Positions 16,942 through 24,697 of a stretch of DNA of 28,916 nt are shown here, piece by piece. Origin of the DNA: Sphingobacteriales bacterium (lineage in GTDB: Bacteria > Bacteroidota > Bacteroidia > Chitinophagales > Chitinophagaceae); assembly GCA_004294195.1 (NCBI GenBank), contig REAQ01000115.1, positions 1 through 28,916 on the forward strand, written 5' to 3'. The notes under the pieces are model-generated. The model saw only the letters and a program-made list of their open reading frames with translations, did no database searches and was not told where the DNA came from. Positions within the stretch are counted from its first letter, which is position 1. Every line of letters begins with the position of its first letter. Made by a program: the position numbers and the translations under genes.

Positions 16942-16949
16942 CAAAGCTA
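16942..16949 (-). promoter_or_regulatory. Candidate -7 box for pckA
   Basis: TAGCTTTG on the minus strand matches TAnnTTTG and ends 24 nt before the ATG at 16917. The -33 region is T-rich but has no exact TTTG. Confidence 0.4.
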
Positions 16950-17018
16950 ATTCTTTAATTTTTATTTAAAAATCGGCGCCATCCGGCTATATTATTGAAT
17001 ATTTTACGCTAATAGGAT

Positions 17019-17101
17019 TTAGTTTTTAAAAAAATCTTAAATAAACTAACAGATGTTAGTGTTTGCTCAATCCGGTGGGCCTGATGTTGAACAAACACTA
17101 A
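17019..17101 (+). promoter_or_regulatory. Chain of overlapping alternative stems upstream of pepP
   Basis: TTAGTTT (17019-17025) can pair with AAACTAA (17043-17049). ACTAACA (17045-17051) can pair with TGTTAGT (17054-17060). TTAGTGTTTGCTCAA (17056-17070) can pair with TTGAACAAACACTAA (17087-17101) with one mismatch. Neighbouring stems share bases and so exclude each other, as in attenuators. The words are all of TTAG/CTAA type, so the pattern could instead be a degenerate word repeat. Confidence 0.4.
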
Positions 17102-17177
17102 ATATTAGGGTGAGGGTTTAGGGTGAGGGGATAGAAGGGCTAAGGTAAACCCTCACCCTAAACCCTCACCCTAATAT
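17102..17177. repeat. Word repeat D: perfect 28-bp inverted repeat of 13-mers
   Basis: Left arm 17102-17129 is ATAT followed by two 13-mers TTAGGGTGAGGGT / TTAGGGTGAGGG. The right arm (17150-17177) is its perfect reverse complement. The 20-nt loop is GATAGAAGGGCTAAGGTAAA. The right arm ends 14 nt before the ATG of the aminopeptidase. Together with the stems just upstream it fills most of the 274-bp gap between divergent pckA and pepP. The remainder (about 16950-17018) is A/T-rich and I see no gene in it. Confidence 0.9.
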
Positions 17178-17191
17178 CATATCTTGCAATC

Positions 17192-18493
17192 ATGAAATAC
17201 CTCCCCCTGGATCCTGCGATTTTTACGGACAATCGCAGGCGTTTCGTAAAACAGATGGAAAAGAATGCCATAGCCATATTTAACAGCAACGACGAACTAC
17301 CCCTGAATGGAGACGCGCTATACAAATTCAAACAAAATGCAGATCTCTACTGGCTCACCGGCATTGAGCAGGAAGACAGCATGCTGATCTTTTTTCCGGA
17401 TAACCCGGATAAGAAATTCCGCGAAGTGCTGGTTCTCGTGCGCCCCAATGAGTTAAAAGAAAAATGGGATGGTCATCGCCTCCGCCGGGATGAAGCAACA
17501 GCTATTTCTGGCATTGAGACCATCGTATGGTTAGATGCCATTGAAGCACCCCTGCAAACATGGATCCACCTGGCAGAAACCATTTATCTTAATACCAACG
17601 AGAACGACAGGAAGGCAAACCTGGTGCCGGTGCGGGATTATCGTTTCGCACAGCAGATGCGGGATCGTTATCCCTTACACAATTATAAACGTGCCGCAAG
17701 GCTGATGAAAGATCTTCGTGGCATCAAATCCGCGAAAGAAGTAGAGGTGCTTAAGATAGCCATCGATATCACAGATAAAACTTTCCGTCGCTTGCTGGGA
17801 TTCATTCGTCCCGGCGTCTTTGAATATGAGATCGAAGCAGAGATTTACCATGAGTTCCTTCGTAACAGGTCTACCGGACCTGCTTATGGCTCTATCATTG
17901 CCAGTGGCGACAGGGCCCGGACGCTTCATTATGTCTCAAACAACCAGGAGTGTAAAGACGGGGAGCTGATCCTGATGGATTTCGGTGCAGAGTATGGCGG
18001 GTATTGTGCAGACCTTACGCGCACCGTTCCGGTGAATGGTAAATTCTCCAAGCGCCAGAAAGAAGTGTATGATGGCTGCCTGCATTTGCATAAATATGCA
18101 GCGTCTATCCTGAAACCCGGCATTTCCATTGTGGACTATACCGAGAAGGTGGGCGATGAGGCAACGAAAGTATTTTTGAAGATCGGCCTGATCAGTAAGG
18201 CCGATGTGAAAAACGAAGACAAGGAAAATCGTGCGTATCGGAAATATTTGTACCACGGCATATCCCATCACCTGGGTGTTGATGTGCATGATCTCGGCAC
18301 ACGTACCGCTCCCATACAAGCCGGCATGGTGTTCACCATCGAACCTGGCATCTACATCGAAGAAGAAAAAATGGGTGTGCGCATTGAGAACAATTTCTGG
18401 GTCACCAAAAATGGTAACATCGATCTGATGAAAAATATTCCGATCACCACGGAAGAGATTGAATCATTGATGAAAACCAAAACAAAGAAATAG
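17192..18493 (+). CDS. pepP: Xaa-Pro aminopeptidase (aminopeptidase P, M24B)
   Basis: The protein has 433 residues from ATG at 17192. The N-terminal part (about 1-170) is the creatinase/prolidase-like domain with the A-D-L-Y-W-L-T-G segment; the C-terminal part is the pita-bread catalytic domain. Metal ligands are all visible: D263 (M-D-F-G-A-E-Y-G-G), D274 (A-D-L-T-R-T), His in G-I-S-H-H-L-G, Glu in T-I-E-P-G, and Glu in V-R-I-E-N-N. It cleaves the N-terminal residue before proline and binds two Mn ions. There is no signal peptide, so it acts in the cytosol. It is the first gene of a likely operon with pssA (39 bp), purS and rsmI. A strong hairpin (element D) lies directly upstream, so its leader may be structured. 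Confidence 0.94.
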   Translation: MKYLPLDPAIFTDNRRRFVKQMEKNAIAIFNSNDELPLNGDALYKFKQNADLYWLTGIEQEDSMLIFFPDNPDKKFREVLVLVRPNELKEKWDGHRLRRDEATAISGIETIVWLDAIEAPLQTWIHLAETIYLNTNENDRKANLVPVRDYRFAQQMRDRYPLHNYKRAARLMKDLRGIKSAKEVEVLKIAIDITDKTFRRLLGFIRPGVFEYEIEAEIYHEFLRNRSTGPAYGSIIASGDRARTLHYVSNNQECKDGELILMDFGAEYGGYCADLTRTVPVNGKFSKRQKEVYDGCLHLHKYAASILKPGISIVDYTEKVGDEATKVFLKIGLISKADVKNEDKENRAYRKYLYHGISHHLGVDVHDLGTRTAPIQAGMVFTIEPGIYIEEEKMGVRIENNFWVTKNGNIDLMKNIPITTEEIESLMKTKTKK

Positions 18494-18497
18494 TTCG

Positions 18498-18524
18498 CAG
18501 GTCGCACAGGTCGCTGATTACAAA
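18498..18524. repeat. Short word repeat E in the pepP-pssA gap
   Basis: TTCGCAGG, TCGCACAGG and TCGCTG follow in the 39-bp gap. It is a small degenerate tandem of CAGGTCGC words without an inverted copy. It may be a minimal member of the word-repeat class or chance. Confidence 0.35.
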
Positions 18525-18532
18525 ACTTATTC

Positions 18533-19294
18533 ATGAAGCAAATACCAAACTTATTTACGTTATCCAACCTTATCCTGGGTTGTATTGCCATCATTTTCAT
18601 TCTGCAGCCGGGAGAATCGATCATGAACTATAACGGCCAGGAGTGGAAGGTTTATCTTCCGGAGAAAGTACAGTGGGGTGCCATATGCATTTTCCTGGCT
18701 GCGGTGGTTGATTTTTTCGATGGCTTTGTGGCGCGTCTGCTGAAGGCCGATTCTGAAATGGGTAAACAACTGGACTCACTTGCGGATGTAGTGAGCTTTG
18801 GCGTGGCACCTGGACTGATTATGTATCAGTTGCTACGTATCACTTATGCCTATGAGCCGCAGGGTTTGCAGACCGAGTTGGTGTATCTGCTCCCAGCCTT
18901 GTTGATTCCTGCTGCCGCTGCTTACAGACTGGCGAGATTTAATATCGATACGGAACAGAGCTATGGATTCAAGGGCATTCCAGCTCCTGCGGGCGGTTTG
19001 TTCATTGCTTCCCTTCCCATGGTGTTATTCTATAATTATTTTGATGCGCAGGTTTGGCTGCTGAGCAAATGGGTGCTATATGTAGTCATCTTACTGGTAA
19101 GTTGGCTGATGGTTTCCAGGCTTCCCATGATGAGCATCAAATTCAAGAATTATGACCTTAAACAGAACTGGGAAAAGTTTGCGATCATCGCCGTTGGTCT
19201 TGTGACGGCACTGTTGTTCAAATGGATGGCCGTACCCGTCGTCTTCATAGTGTATATTCTGTTATCTTTGCTCACTCAAAAAAAGAACGCATGA
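18533..19294 (+). CDS. pssA: CDP-diacylglycerol-serine O-phosphatidyltransferase (phosphatidylserine synthase)
   Basis: The protein has 253 residues from ATG at 18533. The CDP-alcohol phosphotransferase motif D-G-x2-A-R-x8-G-x3-D-x3-D is complete (D-G-F-V-A-R, then G-K-Q-L-D-S-L-A-D). Six or more hydrophobic segments follow from the N-terminus (L-F-T-L-S-N-L-I-L-G-C-I-A-I-I-F) to the C-terminus. The enzyme makes phosphatidylserine from CDP-diacylglycerol and serine, the precursor of phosphatidylethanolamine. Family members with this motif can use other alcohols, but the length and start (K-Q-I-P-N-L-F-T-L-S-N) fit bacterial PssA. Its TGA overlaps the purS ATG as ATGA, so the two are translationally coupled. 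Confidence 0.9.
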   Translation: MKQIPNLFTLSNLILGCIAIIFILQPGESIMNYNGQEWKVYLPEKVQWGAICIFLAAVVDFFDGFVARLLKADSEMGKQLDSLADVVSFGVAPGLIMYQLLRITYAYEPQGLQTELVYLLPALLIPAAAAYRLARFNIDTEQSYGFKGIPAPAGGLFIASLPMVLFYNYFDAQVWLLSKWVLYVVILLVSWLMVSRLPMMSIKFKNYDLKQNWEKFAIIAVGLVTALLFKWMAVPVVFIVYILLSLLTQKKNA

Positions 19295-19536
19295 GCTATA
19301 CTGTTCATATCAATGTGATGCCGTTGAAGGAGTTGCTGGATCCACAAGGCAAGGCAGTGGTTGGTGGCCTGACCAATCTTGGACTGGGCGCGGTGGAAGA
19401 TGTGCGTATTGGCAAGCACATTACCCTGCAGGTGAACGCTGCTTCAGCGGATGAGGCTCGTAACGTTGCAGATGAAGCGGCGAAAAAGCTTTTGTCCAAC
19501 GCCGTAATGGAATACTACGAGATCAGTGTAGACTAA
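19291..19536 (+). CDS. purS: Phosphoribosylformylglycinamidine synthase, PurS subunit
   Basis: From ATG at 19291 the protein has 81 residues (MSYTVHINVMPLKELLDPQG). The D-P-Q-G-K-A-V segment, the L-G-x-V-x-D-V-R-I-G-K strand and the C-terminal N-x-V-M-E-Y-Y-E-I are typical of PurS. It bridges PurQ and PurL in the step from FGAR to FGAM of purine synthesis; purQ and purL are not nearby. The start overlaps the end of pssA by 4 bp; rsmI follows after 2 bp. Confidence 0.92.
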   Translation: MSYTVHINVMPLKELLDPQGKAVVGGLTNLGLGAVEDVRIGKHITLQVNAASADEARNVADEAAKKLLSNAVMEYYEISVD

Positions 19537-19538
19537 TT

Positions 19539-20207
19539 ATGCTGTACCTTGTTCCCACACCCATCGGCAATCTTGGTGATATGACCTACCGTGCGGTTGA
19601 GGTGTTGAAACAGGCTGACCTCATCCTCGCAGAAGATACGCGCACCTCATCGGTACTGCTGAATCATTACCAGATCCAGAAGCCGCTTAGCCCTTATCAT
19701 CAGCATAATGAACATAAGATTGTAGATCACATCGTGCATCAATTACAAGGTGGCAAAACCATTGCCTTGTTGACAGATGCAGGCACACCCGGCATCTCTG
19801 ACCCTGCGTTTTTATTGGTACGTGCAGCTGTGCAAGAGGGGATCCGAGTGGAATGCCTTCCCGGCGCCACCGCTTTTGTTCCCGCGCTGGTGAATTCAGG
19901 ATTGCCGATCAACCGCTTTTGTTTTGAAGGCTTTCCACCTCTTAAGAAAGGCCGCCAGACCTGGTTCAAAACCCTTGCGGAAGAAGAACGAACCATCGTA
20001 TTTTACGAATCACCGATGCGCCTCGTCAAGACTCTTGCAGAATGCATCACCTGGTTTGGTGAAAACCGCAGGTGTAGTGTAAGTAGGGAGCTGACCAAGA
20101 AATTTGAAGAGAATGCACGCGGAACCCTGCGAGAAGTGCATGATCATTTTGAAGCCAAAAGCGTGAAAGGGGAAATCGTAGTAGTGGTACAGGGAAAAGA
20201 GGATTAA
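19539..20207 (+). CDS. rsmI: 16S rRNA (cytidine1402-2'-O)-methyltransferase
   Basis: The protein has 222 residues from ATG at 19539. It starts M-L-Y-L-V-P-T-P-I-G-N-L-G-D-M-T, the RsmI signature, followed by L-I-L-A-E-D-T-R-T-S and L-L-T-D-A-G-T-P-G-I-S-D-P, which bind S-adenosylmethionine. RsmI methylates the ribose of C1402 in the ribosomal decoding centre. It is the last gene of the pepP-pssA-purS-rsmI unit. Length is slightly shorter than in E. coli (286), because the C-terminal RsmI domain is absent, which is usual in Bacteroidota. Confidence 0.93.
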   Translation: MLYLVPTPIGNLGDMTYRAVEVLKQADLILAEDTRTSSVLLNHYQIQKPLSPYHQHNEHKIVDHIVHQLQGGKTIALLTDAGTPGISDPAFLLVRAAVQEGIRVECLPGATAFVPALVNSGLPINRFCFEGFPPLKKGRQTWFKTLAEEERTIVFYESPMRLVKTLAECITWFGENRRCSVSRELTKKFEENARGTLREVHDHFEAKSVKGEIVVVVQGKED

Positions 20208-20210
20208 CGT

Positions 20211-20239
20211 TTTGTGTCCATAACCTCATTTTACATTTG
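20211..20239 (+). promoter_or_regulatory. Bacteroidota-type promoter of the M1 peptidase gene
   Basis: TTTG (20211-20214), 17-nt spacer, TACATTTG (20232-20239). Both boxes match exactly. The ATG at 20258 lies 18 nt after the -7 box. The promoter starts right after the rsmI stop. Confidence 0.65.
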
Positions 20240-20257
20240 CATTATAAACATCGATAC

Positions 20258-22091
20258 ATGAAGAAAGGCTTGCTGATTTGTTTACTGGTTTCTATGGTGC
20301 TGTCTGTACAAGCGCAGGACCGCTGGCAACAGAAGATCAAATACAAGATGGACGTGGTGATGAACGTCAATACCAATAACCTAAAAGGGAAACAGGTGAT
20401 TGAATACACCAACAATTCATCCGATACTTTGAAGTGGGTGTATTTTCATCTCTATTGGAACGCCTTCCAACCAAATTCTATGATGGATGTTCGCAACCGT
20501 GAGCTTGGCAGGCGCGTGGTGAATGGCCGGACGGACTGGGAGGCGCGTGTAGCTGATCGTATTGCAAAATTGAGGCCTGAGGAGTATGGTTATCAGAAAG
20601 TAGGCCTGGTGCGCATGAACGGCCGCCCTCAGAAATTGGAGCAGCATGAAACTGTTCTAAAAGTATTGCTCGATAAGCCCATCCTTCCTAAAAATAAAGT
20701 GGTCTTTGATACAGAGTTTGAAGCACAGGTGCCCATTCAGATCCGCCGCAGTGGAAGAGACAATGCAGAAGGGGTTCGATTCAGCATGTCACAGTGGTAT
20801 CCCAAGATAAGCGAATACGATCATGAAGGCTGGCACCCCACTCCCTACATCGCCAGGGAATTCTATGGCGTGTCATGGATATGAGGCTGAGGGTTCAAAG
20901 GTCAACCGTCCTGCTGGCGAAATGCTTACCTGGAAATTTGTAGCACCCAATGTGCATGATTTTGTGTGGGCCGCAGATCCCCAGTATAAACACATTAGTA
21001 AGAAAGTGCGCGATGGCCTCGTCTTGCATGCATTCTATAAAATATCTGCCGAACACCTTACCAAACAGTATGAAGCATTGTCGGCCCCCGCAAAGAGTCG
21101 TTATGGCAACAAGGCGGAGAACTTCATTACGGCCTATCAAAAAGAGTGGGATAGTGTTCTGGTTCTTGCATCCAAAGCCATTCCTTATATGGACAAGACT
21201 TTCGGCTACTATCCTTATAAGCAGTATTCATTTATACAGGGCGGTGATGGGGGCATGGAATACCCAATGGCAACCCTGCTGAAAGGTGCGGGCGAAGATG
21301 TGGTCATTCACGAGTGGATGCACAGCTGGTACCAAATGATGATGGGTACCAATGAATCCCTGTATCCCTGGATGGACGAAGGATTCACTACTTTCGCGGA
21401 AGACCGGGTTAAGGCCTTTGTTCATCAGTCAACCGGATTTATACACGCAGGCTCCTATGGAGGATACTTTGCGTTGGTGAAAAGCGGGGTGGAAGAACCG
21501 TTAAGCACGCATGCAGATCATTTTGATAGCCGCTTTGGTTATTCCACCAGCTCATACAGCAAGGGCGCTGTATTCCTGGAACAACTGGGATATATTATTG
21601 GAGCCGATAACCGGGATAAACTCTTACTGGAATACTACCGCAAGTATCGGTTTAAACACCCGGAACTGAATGACTTTATTCGGTTAGCCGAAGGCGTTAG
21701 TGGTATCCAGCTGGATTGGTACCCTCAGTTTTTTGTGAACAGTACCAAGACCATTGACTATGGAATTGACAGTCTGTGGCAGGAGAATGGAAAAATTAAG
21801 ATTCGTTTACGCAATGCCGGTAAGGTACCGATGCCTATTGACCTGATGCTCACCTTCAAAGATGGAACGAAGCATCTTGCTTATATACCGCAATATTTGA
21901 TGTTTGGATCCAAGCCGGTAGAAGACGCTACCGTGCCGCGTTCTTTGCACGAAGCCTGGCGCTGGACGCATCCCAACTATGTGCTTGAAGTGGAAGGTAA
22001 ATTGAACGAGTTAAAACTTATTGAGATAGATCCTACGCGCCGCATGGCTGATGTGGACCGAAGCAATAATAAGCTTGAATTAATGTGGTAA
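20258..22091 (+). pseudogene. Exported M1-family metallopeptidase, broken by an internal deletion with frame change
   Basis: The N-terminal frame starts at ATG 20258 with a signal peptide (MKKGLLICLLVSMVLSVQAQ) and the beta-rich M1 domain up to I-A-R-E-F-Y-G-V, then goes out of frame and stops at TGA 20882-20884. The next frame resumes at H-G-Y-E-A-E-G (20874) and is open to 22091. In related Bacteroidota M1 proteins about 30 residues with a W/F-G-D/N-F-D-V strand follow E-F-Y-G-V; they are missing. The rest is intact: G-G-M-E-Y-P-M (GAMEN-like), zinc site H-E-W-M-H and the downstream Glu in W-M-D-E-G-F-T-T-F-A-E. The two parts add up to 610 residues. Without a frame correction the product would be only the N-terminal 208 residues. 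Whether the break is real or an assembly fault cannot be decided here. Confidence 0.85.
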
Positions 22092-22149
22092 TGCCTTAAT
22101 GCCTAGTGCCTCTATGCCTCGCGAAGCGTCAATGCCTCGCGTAGCGTCA
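22089..22149. repeat. Word repeat F: AATGCCT words and two 18-mers
   Basis: TAATGCCT, TAATGCC, TAGTGCC, TCTATGCC words are followed by two 18-mers, ATGCCTCGCGAAGCGTCA and ATGCCTCGCGTAGCGTCA (one difference). Positions 22114-22134 (21 nt) are identical to 26860-26880 in element I. The first word contains the M1 stop TAA and the last three bases of the second 18-mer (TCA) are the stop codon of the response regulator on the minus strand. The repeat thus fills the whole gap between the two convergent genes. Confidence 0.85.
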
Positions 22150-22779
22150 TCTTCCGTAAAACTTATTCACCGCCTCCACACGGTTATTCACGTGGAGTTT
22201 TTCGTAGATATGGTACACGTGCTTGCGTACCGTTTCCTGCGCGATATTGAGTTGTGCGGCAATTTCCTTGTAGAGAAGGCCCTTAGCGAGATGCTCAAGG
22301 ATCTCGGCTTCGCGGGCAGACAGTTTATCAATGTGCGTGTTTGCACTGGCAGGCATTTTCTGGAAAGCGTTTACCACCTTACGGGCAATCTGACTACTCA
22401 TCGGCGCACCGCCTTCATACAACTCATGAATAGCATCCAGCAATTTTGACGGGGATGTCTTTTTCAGGATATACCCGTTAGCTCCAGCAGCCAGGGCTTC
22501 AAAAATTTTCTCGTCCTCCTCATATACCGTACACATCATGAACAAAATATCCGGATAGTTACCCTTAATGCGCTTCACGCACTCAATCCCATCCATTTTC
22601 CCCAGGTTAATATCCATGAGTACCACATTGGGATGTAAGGTGGGGATTCCAAAAACAGCATCCTCTCCAGAGGTAAAAGATCCAAGCAAGTCAAACCCTT
22701 CGGCCATCATGACGATTTCCTCAAGGGCATGCAGGATATCTTTGTTATCCTCTACAATACAAACAGATATATTACTCAT
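22147..22779 (-). CDS. NarL/LuxR-type response regulator
   Basis: The protein has 210 residues from ATG at 22779. The receiver domain (1-120) has the acidic pocket E10/D11, phosphoacceptor D56 (V-V-L-M-D-I-N-L-G), T84 and K106. The C-terminal domain (about 145-210) is a LuxR-type helix-turn-helix: L-S-A-R-E-A-E-I-L-E-H-L-A-K-G and N-I-A-Q-E-T-V-R-K-H-V-Y-H-I-Y-E-K-L. It binds DNA when phosphorylated. No histidine kinase is adjacent, so the partner is unknown. It is bracketed by word repeats F (which supplies its stop codon) and G. A 7-2-7 palindrome upstream suggests autoregulation. Confidence 0.95.
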   Translation of the reverse strand: MSNISVCIVEDNKDILHALEEIVMMAEGFDLLGSFTSGEDAVFGIPTLHPNVVLMDINLGKMDGIECVKRIKGNYPDILFMMCTVYEEDEKIFEALAAGANGYILKKTSPSKLLDAIHELYEGGAPMSSQIARKVVNAFQKMPASANTHIDKLSAREAEILEHLAKGLLYKEIAAQLNIAQETVRKHVYHIYEKLHVNNRVEAVNKFYGR

Positions 22780-22784
22780 TGTGT

Positions 22785-22792
22785 CAAATGTA
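22785..22792 (-). promoter_or_regulatory. Candidate -7 box for the response regulator gene, 5 nt before the ATG
   Basis: TACATTTG on the minus strand matches TAnnTTTG. Five nt separate it from the ATG at 22779. No TTTG is present 19-23 nt upstream; the palindrome at 22815-22830 lies there instead. Confidence 0.45.
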
Positions 22793-22814
22793 CCAAATAT
22801 GATGCCCTGTCCTA

Positions 22815-22830
22815 TACCACTTTAGTGGTA
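22815..22830 (-). promoter_or_regulatory. 7-2-7 palindrome TACCACT-TT-AGTGGTA, likely regulator site
   Basis: Two perfect inverted heptamers separated by 2 bp. NarL-type regulators bind two inverted heptamers of TACYYMT type with a 2-bp spacing; each half here fits 6 of 7 positions. The centre lies about 43 bp from the start codon, so about -42 if transcription starts there, which is where a class II activator sits. It is upstream of a NarL-family gene, so autoregulation is plausible. Confidence 0.5.
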
Positions 22831-22840
22831 ATTAATTTAT

Positions 22841-22871
22841 GCTAATAGCTATTAGCTAATAGCTATTAGCC
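22841..22871. repeat. Word repeat G: palindromic heptamers GCTAATA/GCTATTA
   Basis: GCTAATA, GCTATTA, GCTAATA, GCTATTA, GCC. The two heptamers are complementary to each other, so 22841-22856 and 22855-22870 are perfect palindromes. Fourteen nt are shared with element A2 near recN. It lies between rsmG and the response regulator gene. Confidence 0.8.
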
Positions 22872-22875
22872 TTCC

Positions 22876-23526
22876 TCAACTCGGGACATACAGCAGATAC
22901 TTCTCCCTATACCATTCTTCAGGGAAGATATCGTGGATATCCCATTGGTAAGGGCGCAGGCGGCTTTCCGAGATCTCAGCGGCCAGGTCGCCACCCTTCA
23001 GGAAGACCATACCGTTTTTATAGGCTTCGAGTTTGCGGTCTGCACGGATCAGGGGCTTGCCCCATTTCCAAAGGTCCTTTAGCGGGGCAACCGCGCGGGA
23101 AACGATGAAGTCGAATTTCTTGTCTTTGATGTCTTCAACCCTGGTATGTCTTGTGGTTACATTGGTGAGGCCGATGCCTTCAGCCACGGCATCCACCACC
23201 TTGAGTTTCTTTGCGATGGAATCCGCCAACGTAAACTGAACATTGGGGAACATAATGGCCAGTGGAATACCCGGAAATCCACCACCGGTCCCTATATCAA
23301 GGATCTCCATTTGGCCTCCCAGTGAGAAATCAAATATAGCTGCAATAGCCAGTGAATGGAGTACATGTTTTTCATACAGGGCATCGATATCCTTTCTCGA
23401 GATCACATTGATCTTTGCATTCCATTCTTCATACAAAGGCCCCAGTTGGCGCAGTTGGGTTTCCTGTTCCGGTGTGAACTCCGAAAAATATTGTTGGATC
23501 AGGGATATTTCGTACGGTTCACGCAT
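22876..23526 (-). CDS. rsmG: 16S rRNA (guanine527-N7)-methyltransferase
   Basis: From ATG at 23526 the protein has 216 residues (MREPYEISLIQQYFSEFTPE). The SAM site I-L-D-I-G-T-G-G-G-F-P-G is at about residue 75, the S-R-A-V-A-P-L segment near 143, and N-V-I-S-R-K-D in the N-terminal domain; all are typical of RsmG (GidB). It methylates G527 of 16S rRNA; loss gives low-level streptomycin resistance in other bacteria. Its ATG overlaps the stop of the glycosyltransferase gene as TAATG, so the two are coupled. A TTG three codons upstream is a less likely start. Confidence 0.94.
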   Translation of the reverse strand: MREPYEISLIQQYFSEFTPEQETQLRQLGPLYEEWNAKINVISRKDIDALYEKHVLHSLAIAAIFDFSLGGQMEILDIGTGGGFPGIPLAIMFPNVQFTLADSIAKKLKVVDAVAEGIGLTNVTTRHTRVEDIKDKKFDFIVSRAVAPLKDLWKWGKPLIRADRKLEAYKNGMVFLKGGDLAAEISESRLRPYQWDIHDIFPEEWYREKYLLYVPS

Positions 23527-24653
23527 TATTTCCAAACCGGTTTGGGCTTTCTAAGCAATGCAGGAAAGAAAATGATGTATTGGAAGATCTGAAAAATATC
23601 AAAGAATAAAAATAATGGGAATAAATCCCGCTCATTCAATTTTGCCATGCTGCGGTAAAAGATCACTGCCTGCGTGATAAGGCGCAACAATAGTAAACCC
23701 AGTGCGATGGGCCAAACCGGCCATTTGCCAAAAATCAAGGCAAGCACAAACAAGGGCCAGAACAGAAACTGCGTAGCAGAATACAATCCCAACAGGAATC
23801 GATGAGAACCCTTATAAAATTTTGCGGTTGAATAGTGCCTTGTCTTTTGTTTGTACCACCTTCCGAAACTGGTTTGTGGTTTAGACAAAGTATATGCCTC
23901 TTCATCAATCACCACCGCTGCATTGTCTTTGGTAGCAGCCATGTTGATGAACAAGTCATCATCACCACCGGGAACATGGTTGTGTGAAGAGAAGCCTTTG
24001 TGCCGATAAAACAATTCTTTCTTGTACGCAAGATTCCTGCCCACACCCATGTACGGATTTCCCGCTAGCGCATAAGAGAGATACTGCAATGCACCATGAA
24101 AAGTATCAAAGCGAATGATCTTATTCAGCAGGCTTTTCGTTTTGTGATAAGCACCATAGGAAAGCACAATTTCGATGCCATCCCTGAATGGTTGCTGCAT
24201 TTTGTAGATCCAGTGTTCAGAAGCAGGAATACAGTCTGCATCCGTCAGGAGCACTACTTCATAACGGGCTGATTTTATGCCCATCGACAAAGGAAATTTC
24301 TTTCCTGGAATAAGGATGGCCTCCTGTTTCAGTTCAACCACGTTGAGGTGGCGGAATTGTTTATGGAGTCCTTCAAGAAGATAACGTGTTTCATCCTGGG
24401 AGTTATCGTTTACCAACACTACTTCATGGGTGGAGTGATAATCTTGTACCAGAACGCCGGGAAGATTATCTGCAAGGTTGGCGGCTTCATCACGTGCACA
24501 GATTACCACACTAACGGGGTGTTCCTGCGTCTGGTTCCATTCCTGTGGAATGTGATAGGCCACACGCTTGAAATAGTGTAGGTAGTAAAATAATTGAATT
24601 AGGGTTACCAGGGCAAAGGCACCCAGTATAATCCATTCCCAAGGTATCAACAT
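23526..24653 (-). CDS. Membrane glycosyltransferase, family 2
   Basis: The protein has 375 residues from ATG at 24653. An N-terminal membrane helix (about 7-30: WIILGAFALVTLIQLFYYL) is followed by a GT-A domain: V-S-V-V-I-C-A-R-D-E-A-A-N near 48, V-L-V-N-D-N-S-Q-D near 80, the DxD-type L-L-T-D-A-D-C near 135, and G-G-D-D-D-L-F with a Q/R-x-x-R-W-like S-F-G-R-W-Y-K-Q-K near 265. Two or three further membrane helices follow (about 285-365). It would transfer a sugar from a nucleotide sugar to a lipid or polysaccharide at the inner membrane; acceptor and sugar are unknown. It forms a unit with rsmG and is divergent from tgt (70 bp). Confidence 0.88.
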   Translation of the reverse strand: MLIPWEWIILGAFALVTLIQLFYYLHYFKRVAYHIPQEWNQTQEHPVSVVICARDEAANLADNLPGVLVQDYHSTHEVVLVNDNSQDETRYLLEGLHKQFRHLNVVELKQEAILIPGKKFPLSMGIKSARYEVVLLTDADCIPASEHWIYKMQQPFRDGIEIVLSYGAYHKTKSLLNKIIRFDTFHGALQYLSYALAGNPYMGVGRNLAYKKELFYRHKGFSSHNHVPGGDDDLFINMAATKDNAAVVIDEEAYTLSKPQTSFGRWYKQKTRHYSTAKFYKGSHRFLLGLYSATQFLFWPLFVLALIFGKWPVWPIALGLLLLRLITQAVIFYRSMAKLNERDLFPLFLFFDIFQIFQYIIFFPALLRKPKPVWK

Positions 24654-24697
24654 GAGCGCGAAATTAAGGAAATCACCCCGCTAACAAGGGGTTATGG

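Noticed and set aside
17102..17177. Telomere-like repeat or replication origin
   Set aside because: TTAGGG-like words occur, but only two 13-mers per arm in an interior inverted repeat; no DnaA boxes or origin genes are near.
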